Made by a program: the position numbers and the translations under genes. From Kuschelorhynchus macadamiae (taxonomy: Eukaryota; Arthropoda; Insecta; Coleoptera; Curculionidae), in NCBI GenBank assembly GCA_030620095.1, contig JAUTXW010003391.1, forward strand, positions 340,001-404,000: 64,000 nucleotides of DNA. The letters are read 5' to 3'. Every line of letters starts with the position of its first letter. The first letter of the stretch is position 1. Under the pieces are notes generated by a model, which worked only from the letters and a program-made list of their open reading frames with translations, searched no databases and was not told the DNA's origin. Below, one piece after another: positions 1-63,806 of this stretch.

Positions 1-507
1 AAAAAGTAAATGTCAGTTAATATAAATGCTGCATACCAGCTAAGATAAACTTAAGAAATTAAAAAAAAATACATAAACATGACAAGAATTAAAGCAAATT
101 ATAAATACAGATTAAAATGTAAAATGGACTTGTCAAATAAAATAATAGATAAATATGTTATACTTATTTGTAACATGTCGACATAGAAAACATGCGGTTT
201 GGGAGAGTGGGTGATATTATAAAGTTAGTTAACTCTACCCTATATAACTGGAATGTCACCGTAATGCTGAAAAACCAGGGCATTTATTTTTTTATTTAAT
301 ATTTTGTTCAATTCCCATTAACATTTATTACACTATTTACTCTTTTTGGCACACTTAAAACTAATTTCCTAGTAACTTTTGATGGAATATTCTCCCACTG
401 TTCCAAATTTCTATTTTTTTGTTATTTGTTGGAGCATTTTTATGAATATGACACTTGTCTTGTTCTGCTTGATGGCGTTGCTTCTAGGCAATTGCCAGCT
501 CAATTAT
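1..507. other. AT-rich sequence, nothing recognised
   Basis: No coding, RNA or repeat feature could be supported here. Confidence 0.6.
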
Positions 508-1114
508 ATATGACACTTCTTCTTCTTCATTCCTGTTTAGCCTGTTACATAACAGGACTTATTGGCTTTGCTACGAGGCAGTCGCCAGATTGCCCTCCGT
601 CCGGGGCTCAGAGTCGTTAAATCGGCGACCCTCGAAGTCGACCCTGCACCTTGGTCCAGTTTGGAGGCGTTATCGGTAGGATATCCGGATGGCGAGCTCT
701 AGGCTCCCGAATAACCCGAATCTTTCAAATACTTTAATAATTCCTCTTTAAATTTTTGAAATGCATCTAGGCTTCCACTAGGTGCCCCTTGAGAGTACTA
801 CTGATATCACGAGATGACCCTTTCTTTCAAGCTATCCCCTTACCCCTCCCACTCCCGCCACGTAGCGGCCGTTACGCTAATATTCTATGTAGAACTGCGG
901 CAGACGAACGGGATAGAATGCAGGAACAACTAGGCCTCACACGTTCACAGCGTATGCTCCCTTTCTAGCGGGGTCGTTAATATTCCACCTGAGCGGTTGA
1001 GTCTCCCGTTTCCCCCCGAAATAAAGCAGCAAAACCGAACACGTGGCACCACTTATGTTAACAACACAGCGGTCTGCATTCGACGAGACGAACCGGAAGA
1101 CTGATATGACACTT
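508..1114 (-). mobile_element. SINE-like insertion with 11-bp target duplication
   Basis: ATATGACACTT occurs at 508-518 and again at 1104-1114 and brackets about 585 bp of clearly higher GC than its surroundings. The insert starts CTTCTTCTTC on the + strand, so on the minus strand it ends in GAAGAAGAAG, a simple-repeat tail like that of LINE-mobilised elements. No coding frame and no clear tRNA boxes were seen, so the family is unknown. Confidence 0.5.
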
Positions 1115-3485
1115 TAATTCTTCTCATAGGTATTAAATAGGGTTAAGATCTGGCAATTGGGAAGGTGTATGTTGTTATTGGCCCACATTATCAATTGTCT
1201 ACTTTCTTACCAACCTTGCAGTATGTTTATGATCAATTTTATCAATCAGTTGAAAAACCCTATTTTAACCACCAGATCTTGAAAAATTCTTCTTTTTGAA
1301 TCAAGGGCATCACTAAGAGGGTGGTGTGTAGAGGGTGTAATAACCCCTCCCCCAGGTATGCTTAAAAATCACCTATACTTATGCATTTACCACAATTATT
1401 TGCTAACAACAAAAAGTAAGAACTTTTTTTTAGTTATCAAATTTTTGCCATCTTCTCCCAAGAAAGTTCTAAATATGCCACAGTCTGCCACTAACCTAAA
1501 CTAAAGCCCATAACTAATTACACAAATTTTCAACAAATTAAGCCCCCCCCCCCTCAGGGTACTCTTGTAGAGACATCAGTTTTTTTAATTTATGACTATT
1601 GATTTTGTGAAAAATAACTTTTTCAATTCTCACAATAATGTTTTCTGTGGTTTTTAATTAATAAATATTATTAAATTAATAATTAAAAATGTTTAATTTT
1701 GTATTTTTTAAAACCATTATAATTGATTAAACTTTTCAACCACTGACAAAGGGCAATTCTCATTTAATCTGACACCCCACTTCAGGGTTTTTAGGTATTC
1801 TTACATTATAGTTGTAAGTAAATGCAAGATGCCATTCTTGATTTATTTTAGGCAAATTCGTATATAAACAGTGTTACTTGCAGAGCCAGTAATATCAAAT
1901 TAGCTGCTTTGTGATCAATTTTTTTTTACGGAGATCATCCTAAGTAATATTTATTCCTCAAAATTTTCAACACCCTGCATACCCTAATTTAACCTTCTTT
2001 GGATCTCAGTGTTTAAGTGCTAGCAGTACTGGACAAATAAATTAGATTAGAATTTTTAATAACTTTTTGACTTTCTGTACCTGTTGTAGAGGGGTAAACT
2101 GCTGATAAAACACTTATTTTTTTTTGTTTTCTAAAAAAATTTTTTTAATTATAAATGCACCATTTTGTTTTTTTTATATGTAGTAATTTTAATACTTATA
2201 TTATGATACAAGGATGAAAAAATAACATTTCTTGGACGAATGCAAAATGGTCAATATAGGCGAGATTCACAACACATGAGTACAAAATGTTTTTCATCGG
2301 CATGTCATACATTATTTTTTAGTCAATTGTTTGCTTAATAATGATTTTTATAGATGACCAAATTCCAAGCGTTATTGTGCATACCCAAAGACCAGACCAG
2401 AGAGATGTATTAAATATGTTTTTTTATCTAGTTACTTTAATTAAATATGACTGCTAAAAAAAAAGTCCATACTGTGCCAGATTCTTATAAACTTGAATTT
2501 TTGTGGTGTTCTTTTAGTTTTATTTGCTATAGCAATTAGTCAGTTACAAAATATTTGTAAATTAGGTAAGCAATTTATCATAAGAACTATTAGTTCAAGC
2601 CGCTAGGTGTCCAAATAATGTATATTTTCTACAATTAAAAAATGGTTATAAAAATATTTTTAAGTGTAATCAGAATCATGTAAATGTGTTTTGTATTTTG
2701 TGATTTCTAATGCCCTATACCTTATAAATTCAAGCAAAGCTCATGTAGAATTGGGTACTAATTGTACACACGGTTTATGCGTGTGTGCTACATGGAGGGT
2801 GTTAGAAATTAATTGTATTTACTTTTACTCTGACTATACAAGTTGATCAAAACTGAACTTATTTGACCAAACATCTCAAGCAAAAGGTCAAGCTTTTTGA
2901 AACAATCGACTAAAAAACCATTTTTGGTGGTATTTTCCTTATTTTTTCAAAATATTTTTCAAAGTATTTCTATTACTATGCCTAGTAGTTTTTTTTTAAA
3001 GATTAGATGTATATTTTTTTAAAAATCAGATGTATCAGCAGTTTATCTCCCAGTAACCCCTTAATTTTTTTCTAGACAAGATTAATTTTGGACGGCTACT
3101 GGATATTTGATATTAAAAAGCAGTATAGAAATTGAAAAAGGAAAATAGACCTATCATCATAGAAAATATGTGTTAATGTTTAGAATTTTCTTAATAGCCA
3201 TTAATTTTGGTCATATACTGTATATTTTGAGGTCTTTTTTTAATTCTTTACTTTCGATACAAAAGAAAATAATAAACATAATCCAAAAAATAATTACTTA
3301 GGTGTAGAATTGGAATTTTGTGCATAAATTATAATTAGGTTATTTGTTATAGATGACAAAAAAATAAAAAGAAAATAAAATGTCATGAAACATCAGAAAT
3401 AATTCTCAAAAATAAACATGCACAGGACAATAGTATTAGTCATGCAGAAAGTTACCATGAATAAAGAGTAAATATTTTATAGGCA
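1115..3485. other. AT-rich non-coding stretch
   Basis: No gene seen. It contains a short C run near 1542-1554 and many T and A homopolymers. The 1130-1200 stretch looks like degraded repeat interrupted by the insert at 508-1114, but it could not be assigned. Confidence 0.5.
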
Positions 3486-3713
3486 GTGGCTACTGCCTAT
3501 CAACCTAAAGATTATGTTAATTTTAATATTTGTCTGCCATTGCCCACCTCTACTCTGATCAAAAAATCAGTTTTTTATGAAAGCAAAAAGATATTTAATC
3601 ATTTGCCAACTGAAAAGAAATGTTCGCAAAACTTGAAATTGTTCAGAAGAACCATAAAGAAAGCATTACTTTCTTTAAGGTTTTACTTTACTTTTTTACC
3701 TAACCTAACCTAA
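3486..3713 (+). pseudogene. Jockey-like LINE, C-terminal ORF2 fragment
   Basis: The frame contains KKIFNHLPTEKKCSQNLKLF followed by RRTIKKALL. This matches the usual end of jockey-like ORF2 proteins, where a (Y/F)NxLP motif precedes a short basic helix. The rest of the element is absent. Fragment called from one motif. Confidence 0.45.
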
Positions 3714-6099
3714 AGGTAAAGCTGACTATAGTTTGAATGGATTTTTTTTAGATACCCTTTAAATATTTTTAATTTTATTTATTTTTTTAATTTTATGTGT
3801 TGTATTTTGTATATTTTTTTAAAAATATTTTTTAATAAGTAAGGTTATCTCTAGACAAGTTATATAATGATTTGACAACAAGATTAGTGTGACGTAGGTA
3901 ATATAGCTTATTTTGACTTTGATGTAAGGAGAACATTACTTGATAAAGCATGCTATTGGTTAAACACATTTTTTAATATCATTTGGATACTTTTTAATAT
4001 TTTTCAAAAAATTTTTTAATTTTTTTATATTCCAAAGTTTTTGTGTTGTGTTTTGTTTTGTCTATCTTTGTATTTTTTTTATTTAGTAATTTTATTGCTA
4101 GATAAATTATTGTATTATGCTTTGTCAACAAGATTATTGTATCTTAGGCAATAAAGGTTATTTTTGACTTTGATCTGAGAAAAATCAGTATTTTACCTAA
4201 CTTTAATCTTAACCTCTAAGAATACTGCACTGTCTAAAAATACACAAGTATGAACTGCGTACAGAACCGGCACGATGCAGAATTCTGTGGAAGCATCTTC
4301 ACAAGGCTAATAATTGAGCTTTCTTATTGGCTCAAGATTGTTGAGTGTTATGAGGCGTGGTTGGAATGATAGTGCTTTTACTGTCCACTGGTCAATTACT
4401 GCCTAAATACTCCCGAAATGGCCGTTACTGTCCAGGTCTCACTAATGCTGTCACGCAGTGCCCGATTTTTATAACAGATTGCCTTTTACTGCTAAGTATT
4501 GAAAATATTGCCTTTATTTATTATAACAAATCTCAATATGATTTAATAAATGGGACAGACATGTATACCTGTTCATCGCTTTCTCTGTGTCGTATGTGCT
4601 TCACTTTTTAGCTGGTTTATCAGTTGGCAGTTTTTCCAGTTACGTAGGTTATATAAAATATGTATGAAATACCTAAAGATTAAGACAATTTGCTCTTTAT
4701 ATCTTTCAAATTCAAGGACACCCACAATTATTAAAAATGAGGCATATTTATAAAAATATATGTAAAATTCAAATCTGGCGGTATTTCAAAATTACCTAAC
4801 AGCTTTGGTGTGTGGATTGATGTCATTTACACTAACATCTAAGGCATTGCACAGTGTCTGCCATCAGCTTCTCTTAGTAAAATTACTACGCTTTTCTGGA
4901 AACTACATTGATTGGATCAAGTCATATTTATTTGAAAACTTAGTTGCTAAGTTTACATGGAATTAAAGCAGCTATAATTATTCAAAAAGTTATGATAATA
5001 TTGAAATCCTTATATATAACGGCAAGTTATTGAAATTTGACAAATTATCTTAATTTGTAGAACCAAAACTGAAATTTAAACATGCAATAAATAATGAATT
5101 GTAAACTAGTGAAAAAAGAAAAACAACCAATAGAAATTGACTACAAATCTGGTTCACGTCATAGTGAGAGAGAGACACTGTTCAAAGAAAATCAGTTCAT
5201 GACTGACCTAGCAATCTTAAAGGGGCATACCAACTAAATAATTAGTAAATACATTGGAAATAAAAGATTGAAAAGGAGCAAAAACCTGTGTAATGTCAAT
5301 AAACTACAACAACCAAACATACATTTTTAGATGTAATACAGAGATAAGACTAATAGATGTCTTTTACTGTTTAAGGAAAAAGCGACATCAGTAACAGGTC
5401 GGTTTAGATCAAAACAAGAAACAAAGACTGTGTGGATAGATTGAGAGAACCGAGAAAATTAAATCATTATGAACTACCTTTCAAACAATTGGCGAGTAAT
5501 GATGTAATGCATTGTTACTAACCCTAATATAAGTTTTGAGTGAAATTCAAACAAAACTAAAACTATGAAAACCCAAAGCAAGTCCTTGTGGGAAGGTAGA
5601 CAAAGAAACTAGCTGACCAGAAATGTGTGGTACAATTTAATGTATCTATGTAAAATTAATAGAGGTCAGTGAAATACTTTGAAAGAATATTGGCTAGTAA
5701 ATTGTAATCAAAAAGTCTGAAAATCCCTTACATAGATGTGTAGTGATGTGTGAAGTTAACTGACCTTCCATACAAAAACAACATGTGGTCAATAAATGTA
5801 AGTAATAGAAATCTTTAAAATAAAAAGCAACCCTCCCCCTTCAATAATCCTTGTAATAATTGTCAAATTATTATCAAAATATTTTTTGATAGTAATAAGT
5901 TAATTAGTTGTTAAACCAAAGATTGGTATTATTATAACCAATAAGTTTTCAAAACAAAAGGAATATTACAAAGCATGACATTGTATTTATTTTTTGTTTG
6001 GGTAGAAAAATTGATAAACACTTTTTAAAAAAGAGGGAGGGTTGGGTAGAAAACGGAAAAGGATTGGTGGGTGATAGGTATTGCCTGAGGATATTTATT
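3714..6099. other. AT-rich non-coding stretch
   Basis: No supported features. Short frames at 4357-4753 have no recognisable domain and look like chance ORFs. Confidence 0.5.
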
Positions 6100-6480
6100 T
6101 AATAAATGTAAACTGGTCAATGTGAGTGGTTCAAACAATGACGTTGTTGTAACGTCAGGTGTCCCACAAGGCTCGCATATCAGTCCAATTCTCTTTTTAC
6201 TTTTTATAAACAACATAGTATGTAAGTGTCTAAATGTCTTTTATATGCAGATGACTTAAAATTATTTTTACCAGTTTCCTGTGACTCCAATCAACTGCAG
6301 TCTGACACTGACAGACTTGTCGAATGATGCTGCACCAATTACCTACATCTTAACATTACTATAGCTCAGATTTTATAAATGTAATAATCCCATACATTCC
6401 ACATACTTTATAAACAATGCAAGTCTCGAAGTTTTCATTTCTTTCAACGATTTAGGCATTATTTTTAATGAAGACCCATA
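6100..6480 (+). pseudogene. Non-LTR reverse transcriptase fragment
   Basis: The + strand frames read VTSGVPQGSHISPILFLLFI and, after a frame change, FLYADDLKLFLPVS. These are RT motif 4 (GVPQGS) and the catalytic FLYADD box of jockey-like LINEs. Frames are broken and only this core remains. The antisense ORF at 6025-6216 is a shadow. Confidence 0.7.
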
Positions 6481-8855
6481 TCAAGAATTGTCTTGTAATA
6501 CAAGAAGTTCTTCTTTGTGGCTACATAGCCTTGAGTTCCAGAGAAAAACGCACCTTTGGTTCTCTTGCACAAATTAGTAAATGAAGAGATTGACTGTGAA
6601 ATTCTGCTGTAGTCATCTCATATGTAGTTCCTAATAGGAGAATAAGACAATCACAACTATTATGTGAAAATTATCACCGTAAAAATTATGGGTTTAGTGC
6701 ATTTGTTGACTGACTAGTATATAGTTACAATCTTCACTTTCCAGAAAATATAAGTCATCATTTGGCAATTAAAAAGGCAGTTAAACGAATTGTTTGTGTG
6801 ATTGTCTTCTGTTCGTATATGTTTTGTCTGATGTTTGTTTCTACTCATATAATTGTGTCATTGTGCAAATGTTATAACATTTTTTTTTTAATTTCATTAT
6901 TTGACATGCTATACTTTTTAGTATTATTTTAGTCTTTTCATTATCTTTTGCGAATTCATACCACTTGGAACATTTAGCATTCTGTAGTGTACATTTCAGA
7001 AGGGCCACGTTAATAATAACAGTTCAGGTTTAAGGTTTAATTAACTAAAAACTTTGCTTTAAGTGAAACCACTATTTCCAACAGTTTTATTTTTAAATTA
7101 TTTCATTTATTTCATATTCAAATTATTAAGTAAACGCATTTTCAAAAATATATAATGTTTGTTATGCAATAAAGCAGGGTGACCATAGGTACAGATTTTC
7201 TCAATTATGCAGCATTTTTTTACACTTCTAAGAGAAACAAAAAGTTGAAAAAGTATAACCATAAGAGAGATTTGATCTACTATTTTATCATTTACTTTTA
7301 TAAAAACCATTTTATAAAGAGGCTTACAGAATAAATGGTTTATTTAAGCTTTTTTGCTTTAAAGTTATTTTTAGGTTTTATTATGATGACTTAGATGTGG
7401 TCTTTTTAGAAATAGGTTTAGTTCAAATATGTTAAGATGTGTTTTGTTCTGTTGTTTTTGTTTCATTTTATTAAGTAATATTTGTATTTGTCTTTTATGG
7501 TAATTTTTTAACTTACCTACCAGAGGGGTTAGTTCAGTGTACAGCATTCTTCGAAAAGAAATGTTGTGAACCCTCTAGAGAGAACTCTACTTTAAATTTG
7601 TAAATCTAGATATTTTGTTGAAATGCCTGGAATTTTTAACACGTTAAGCCAACAAGCATCTCAAAGTCGAGAAAACGCACCAACACTTTTTTTAAATGGA
7701 ACACCCTAAATATTTTTTATTTTTATTTATTTATTTTATTCAAAATAATGTTAGAAAATATGGACTACTTAAAATCTAAACAATATAGTTATGTTACTTG
7801 TGTGGCGGGTGCCTAGATGAAAGTATGTCTCTATGTACCTACCTTAATTTTAAACTTACCAAGTTTGTAAAAATAATATCAATGAAAGTATTCAATGTTT
7901 ATAAATAGGAATATTTATAGCTGACCACTTTATTAGATATTCTAATATGTATATTGCAATTAACTAGGTGACATTTATAAGGTGATTTCAATAATGGAAA
8001 ATAAACGAACTGGTGATTTGCTTTTTATACAGTAAATAAAATACAAATAACTCTGACCAATGAGATATCACTTTAAATTCGTGCTTGCTGGCAGCTTTGC
8101 CAATCAAACAGACCACTGTTGGCTGTATGTGTATAATCACTTAAGCTGTTCAATTTTCAGATAAAATAAAATGGATTTTGGCTATCTTCAATGGCATCTG
8201 TTATTTTTATCTTATAATAGTATTTGAGTATTTAAACACATATTATGAATTAATGAATCTGGGACTATAGACTGTGGGGTGTACTACATGTGTAATATGT
8301 CTGTGTTTTGTTTAGCAATTTAAGAATAATTGCAGGTAAAATTTTTAAATTTCTAGCAATATAATATGTGCAAAAACATTCAATTTTTCATTTTGTTATG
8401 GTTCAGTGATTTTAGTTAGCAAAGAATACATTTTTTGTTAATCATAAAACTAGTTTTAGATCTGAAAAAAATATATTAAACCTGTTTATATTAATCAATG
8501 TAAACATAAACTAATTATAATTAAAATTGAAGATATTCAAACACAAAACCAAATAAAAATTGTTGTGTGTGATACAAATATAAACATTTGTGATAATCAT
8601 AATGAACATGTCGTTACATTTTTGTATACAAAGGAAACTGAACTACTTAAGGTATCAGTTTTTCAGTGTTCTTGTTAGACACTGGTTAGACTACTCGATT
8701 ATGTTAAATATGCTTTTGACTCCAGTAGTGCATTCACAGGTGTCCCAAGCCTAACCAAAATTGGAATATTGTATTCTGACATGATTGTGGCTTAATGAAT
8801 TTCACAATAATAACTCTTCAGATTTAATTATTGATACACTTTAAATAACAGTTAT

Positions 8856-8858
<3 letters not shown>
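6481..8858. other. AT-rich non-coding stretch
   Basis: Nothing supported beyond homopolymers and scattered AT repeats. Confidence 0.5.

Positions 8859-8887
<29 letters not shown>
8859..8887. repeat. (TA)n microsatellite
   Basis: About 14 uninterrupted TA units. Confidence 0.9.
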
Positions 8888-8897
<10 letters not shown>

Positions 8898-9504
8898 CCT
8901 ATGCAAACTATGTAACATGTATACACCTAAATCTAAATTTTTGAAAATCAACTGATTCAAAAATAATTTTTTTCTGTATATACTCAATTGTCTTTGTTAT
9001 TAGTGTTTAACTATTTTAATAATTAGTTTACATTTGTTTCTGGTAAAGTTGTCTATACTTAAGGATTAAATATTGTTCAAATTCAATTCAAATGTAAATA
9101 ATGTGTAATTGGTGTAAAATAGTTATATATTAAACTTATGACATATGTATGTGTATGAACATTAATAAACTTTTGTTTGTTTGTTTATCAAAAACAATAT
9201 AAAGAAAAAAGATTACAGTTTCATAATAAGGAGCTAAACAATAAGTATAAATTATATTTTAATTCCTTTAAAAAAAAAAATGTATCGCTAGATCTCAAAA
9301 CAATTATTAGTAAAATTAAATTCAGAAAAATTTAAAAGGCTTTTACAACATAATTTCAGATCAATAAAAAGATTGGCAGACATTTTACCAGTAAATGTGA
9401 TTAACTTAGAAGTATGATGATCATGTATTTTGCTTTTCTATTCTTCTCTTTATTTTATCCAGTTGATCAGGCTGAACTCTTTGATCAAATACATTCACTA
9501 AAAA

Positions 9505-10110
9505 ATGCTGGTACTTCTGAAATTGATTGAGTGCCTTAAAAAGTTATCAAGACCATTTATATGCATATTCCCAGTTCGCAAAGCGGGTCATAAACATGAT
9601 ATTAACAGTTTAAGACCCATAAGTGTAATGAATAATTTTGTTAAAATTTTTAGGAAAGGCTTGTTAAATTCTTTATTGAAAACAATATTTATTGTGTTTT
9701 TGGAGGGAGTGAATATGACTGTTGCCATGTATGAACTAGTGAACCAGGTGACAGATCCTGGACACTGGGGAGAGCAGTATTATGCTTTCCTAGATTTATC
9801 AATGGAATTCCACATGGTGTCTAATTATCAACTGCTTGGTAATCTAGAAAACTACGGAATGAGAGGTATTGTGTTGGATCAAACTTAATTGTCAGAAAAT
9901 GGATAGTCAAAATTGGACAATTTTACAGTAATACCCTAGACATTAAAATGGGAGTTCCACAATGGATAGTCCTTTTCCTTCTTTTTATTCATTATTTACA
10001 TAAATTATTTACATTCATTACTTATGTAAATCCACTGTTGTTAACGTAAATGGAAAGATATCTAATGCAGATGACACTATTTTGTTTTTTCAACCAAAAA
10101 GTTGTTTCTC
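9505..10110 (+). pseudogene. Non-LTR reverse transcriptase fragment
   Basis: An ORF to 9888 contains INSLRPISVMNNFVKIF (compare YRPISLLNVLSKIFEK of LINE RTs) and YYAFLDLSMEFHMVSNYQLL, which resembles the RT core FLDLSKAFDTVDHxLLL with mutated residues. Beyond the stop, short frames continue the RT (SNADDTILFF region near 10060-10090). Decayed and without an intact active site. Confidence 0.65.
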
Positions 10111-10741
10111 TGTTTAGAACTTTAAAAATGTGGGTCATTTCCAAAAATTTTCTAGAATATATGTTACTAAAAACACTTCAACAGGCTTTTTTTATCTCCT
10201 TTAAGTGATTATTGACAACACTTTTTTTTTTATTCGGATCTGGACATGTTTCATTTTTTGATACATCCCAGTAGATGTTCTATAAAAGCCTAATTTATTT
10301 TTTGTATGACCTCTAAATTCCGTAACTTTATTTATTCCGGCCTGTTTTTATTATCTAACATACACCCTAAAGGCTGCCTTTTAAAACAATTCTTTTTATG
10401 GGTCCCTCTTGTATAACAATGTATTGGCTTGAGACCTGTCAGGTCAATCAAATACACACAGTGTATTTAACTCCAAAACAAGTAATAAAAGTTTATGTCA
10501 AAAGTTGAATCCAATTTGAATATTGACTTCCCCTATTTTCATAACCCAAATCTGTGTTTGATGTTGATTTGATTGCGCAAAAATACCTAATCATAACTGG
10601 GAAAAAATGGAAAAAAATCTACTTCATTTTCATTATTAATTAGTAAAAACTATTTAGATTATTTATTTTTAGTGTGAAAATATCATCAAAAAGGCAATGT
10701 TTGTAGGTTTTTGAAGCTAATCTGCCCAAAGTGTTTTTTGG

Positions 10742-11610
10742 CAAACGAAAAAAATAAATAAAATAAAATAAAAATATATTTATTGCACATTACCAAATGA
10801 ATTTACATACAATAGGTGAAAATTACCATAAAAACATATTTTAATAACCATGAAATGTGTAAACTATAGCACATACAATTCGTCACAGTATACAATAAAT
10901 AAATCACAGAAAACTAAAGAAAAGCTACAACTGTAAAAGAGGATGTAAAATATAATCCGTAATTTTATTTTTAAAATATGTTGGGCTTAGGCTTTTTTTC
11001 ATAGTCATATAAAAATTCATAAAAAAAATAGTTTTATTGAATTTTAATACTGGCTTGAAGTACTCATTTCATGTGTTTATATACGTACAAAAATAGAAGT
11101 ACAAAAAAGTATGTCTGAAGTATATGAAGTAATTGTGAAATCTAGTAATGCTATTTTAAATCAAAAATATCTAGAAGCTCAGAATTAAACATATAAAAAA
11201 TAATGCACAGATATTTTACAAATTATAAAAAAATATGAAACTACTCACAGTATATGATTAACACATTAAAAATGAATGTTAGAAACTCTTCTACACTATA
11301 TGGACTTATTGATAACAAATATATTTTGATTTTACTTATAAAATCTTGGAATTAAGTATTTCTTATACATATAGGAAAAGAGTTTTTGGCTTACTCTGGC
11401 ACTTATCAATTGGTGGTAGGTGGCCTTCAAATCATTCCTACCCAGGATAGGATATCTATATAGATCGCTCAGGAAAGTAAACTTTTTCTTATTTTTTTTT
11501 ATATAGTTTACACTCTCCAGAATGAAGATGAGATGAAGAAAGTAAGGATATTAAATTTTTGAAAGCACCCCTGTAATCTGTCCTAAAAGCCAGACCAGAC
11601 TTTTCTTTGA
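10742..11610 (-). pseudogene. Jockey-like LINE, 3' end and C-terminal fragment
   Basis: On the minus strand the frames around 11600-11340 read DYRGAFKNL, HLFILESVNYIKKNKKKF-like, then LYRYPILGRNDLKATYHQ. This is the jockey-type ORF2 C-terminus (FKxLxILTLPxLYIxExxxFVKKN followed by YxTRxRxDL). The region toward 10742 would be the 3' UTR, ending in an A/T pentamer-rich tail. It explains the sequence just upstream of Elongin A exon 2. Confidence 0.55.
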
Positions 11611-11679
11611 AAGCAAGAACCATGTCATTTCAAGTCCATCTGGTGATGCTAGTTTTAGAGTTTTTGAGTGTTAATTGTC

Positions 11680-11682
<3 letters not shown>

Positions 11683-11753
<71 letters not shown>
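11683..11753. repeat. (TA)n microsatellite grading into TGTGTATG
   Basis: About 35 TA units followed by TG/TATG units, inside the intron just before Elongin A exon 2. Confidence 0.95.
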
Positions 11754-11763
<10 letters not shown>

Positions 11764-11811
11764 ATGTATGTGTATATTTTGACCAATTATTGATTTTTTT
11801 TTATTTATTAG

Positions 11812-62433
<50,622 letters not shown>

Positions 62434-62440
62434 GTATCTC

Positions 62441-62702
62441 AGACAATTATTACCTACCAGAAGATCGTTCGTCGAATTTTGAAAAATATATTCTTACTAT
62501 CTGTGTTGAAAAAACAAATAAGTAACGTCAAAATTTGCGTAGCTAAACAAATCAATTGACATATTTTAACATTTTACACGAAGTTAATAACAAAAATATT
62601 TAAGGTGATACAGGTTTTTTTTCTACACTGTAGGTATACTATGATATCTATTATGTAATAAAATACATATTACAAAAGACAATTATTACCTACCAGAAGA
62701 TC
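62441..62702 (+). repeat. Direct repeat pair, 26 bp
   Basis: AGACAATTATTACCTACCAG then AAGATC occurs at 62441-62466 and 62677-62702, immediately after the (TA)n tract. A second string, CATTATTTATTAATTTTCAA then GTTTTA, is at 62702-62727 and 63121-63146. The region is therefore built from overlapping duplicated segments. Confidence 0.8.
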
Positions 62703-62727
62703 ATTATTTATTAATTTTCAAGTTTTA

Positions 62728-63806
62728 AACTGAAAATATAGATATAAAATGTAACATTTCTTCTCAACATCATTGTGTAGTGCAGAGATTATCAAATTTT
62801 CTTAGTGTATTGTTGACAATACGGCGAGCCTTCTCGAATATAATAATCGTCTTTGGCCCTCATATATCGAATTCCAATAAATGAACTGCATATATTTGTT
62901 ACTAATTTATACTTTAGTTATAAAATGCAAATTGTTACTTTAAACATATTTCTACACATTTTTTTTCTTTAACTTTATTATTTTATAAAATAGTTTGGCC
63001 ATATTGATGGTAGTTTTACCAGATAACTATTTTTTTGTTTTAAAATACATATTCAAACTTTGAAAAAGGTCAAAAACCTTGTGCAGCGATATATGCAGTT
63101 TTCTTTACAAAAATGGAGTTCATTATTTATTAATTTTCAAGTTTTAGATACTTTAGAAATGGATTTAATAGATTATAGTGTAATAGGTATCTGTAAGTAA
63201 TTTTTTAAATAGTTTCGATTGTTGTTTGTTATATTTGATATGATTTTCAAATGTTTAAAATAATACTAAATAAAATCTATACTGATTTGTCAGAAACTAC
63301 TGCCATCATGAAAATATAGGAGATAGACACTTCAAACAGGTAATTTTTAGGTAAAATTTAAATTCGAATATTTTAAAGAACGAGACGAGATACTAAGATG
63401 CGGTTTTCATCTATGTCTTGCAATTTTTATTGTTCATTAGAGATTTTAAGCGTAAAATTTATCTGACTATATAGTTATTTTTTTATACAGGGCAATGTTA
63501 AACAAAAAAAAGATAAACAATTTGAAAAGTTGTTTAAAATTTTAAGTATTTTTTGAGATATGAAATACAGAAAATTAGATTTTTCTTACATAAAGTTGTT
63601 TTCAGTTCTATTAAACATTTTCTCCAAACGAGTTTTTATTTTCTTTAACTTTATTATTTTTTAAAATACGGGTGTTGTTTTAAAACTTAAATAAAAATTT
63701 GAATTTAAATTTGATTTGACACAGAAGATACGTAACAGGCTGTCAGGTTTTTTTAATTTTAAAAATATCATTATTTTCAAAATTTACATTGATTATCAAA
63801 GTTAAG
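62728..63806. other. 3' flank, repetitive AT-rich sequence
   Basis: TTTCTTTAACTTTATTATTT recurs near 62965 and 63640, extending the duplicated pattern. No gene. Confidence 0.4.

Noticed and set aside
11507..11541. A 35-nt possible Elongin A microexon reading YTLQNEDEMKK before exon 2
   Set aside because: It has a fair acceptor and a GTAAGG donor and resembles the fly residues before LLxxI. But it lies inside sequence that reads on the other strand as a jockey-like C-terminus (ILESVNYIKKN), so the match is more likely chance.
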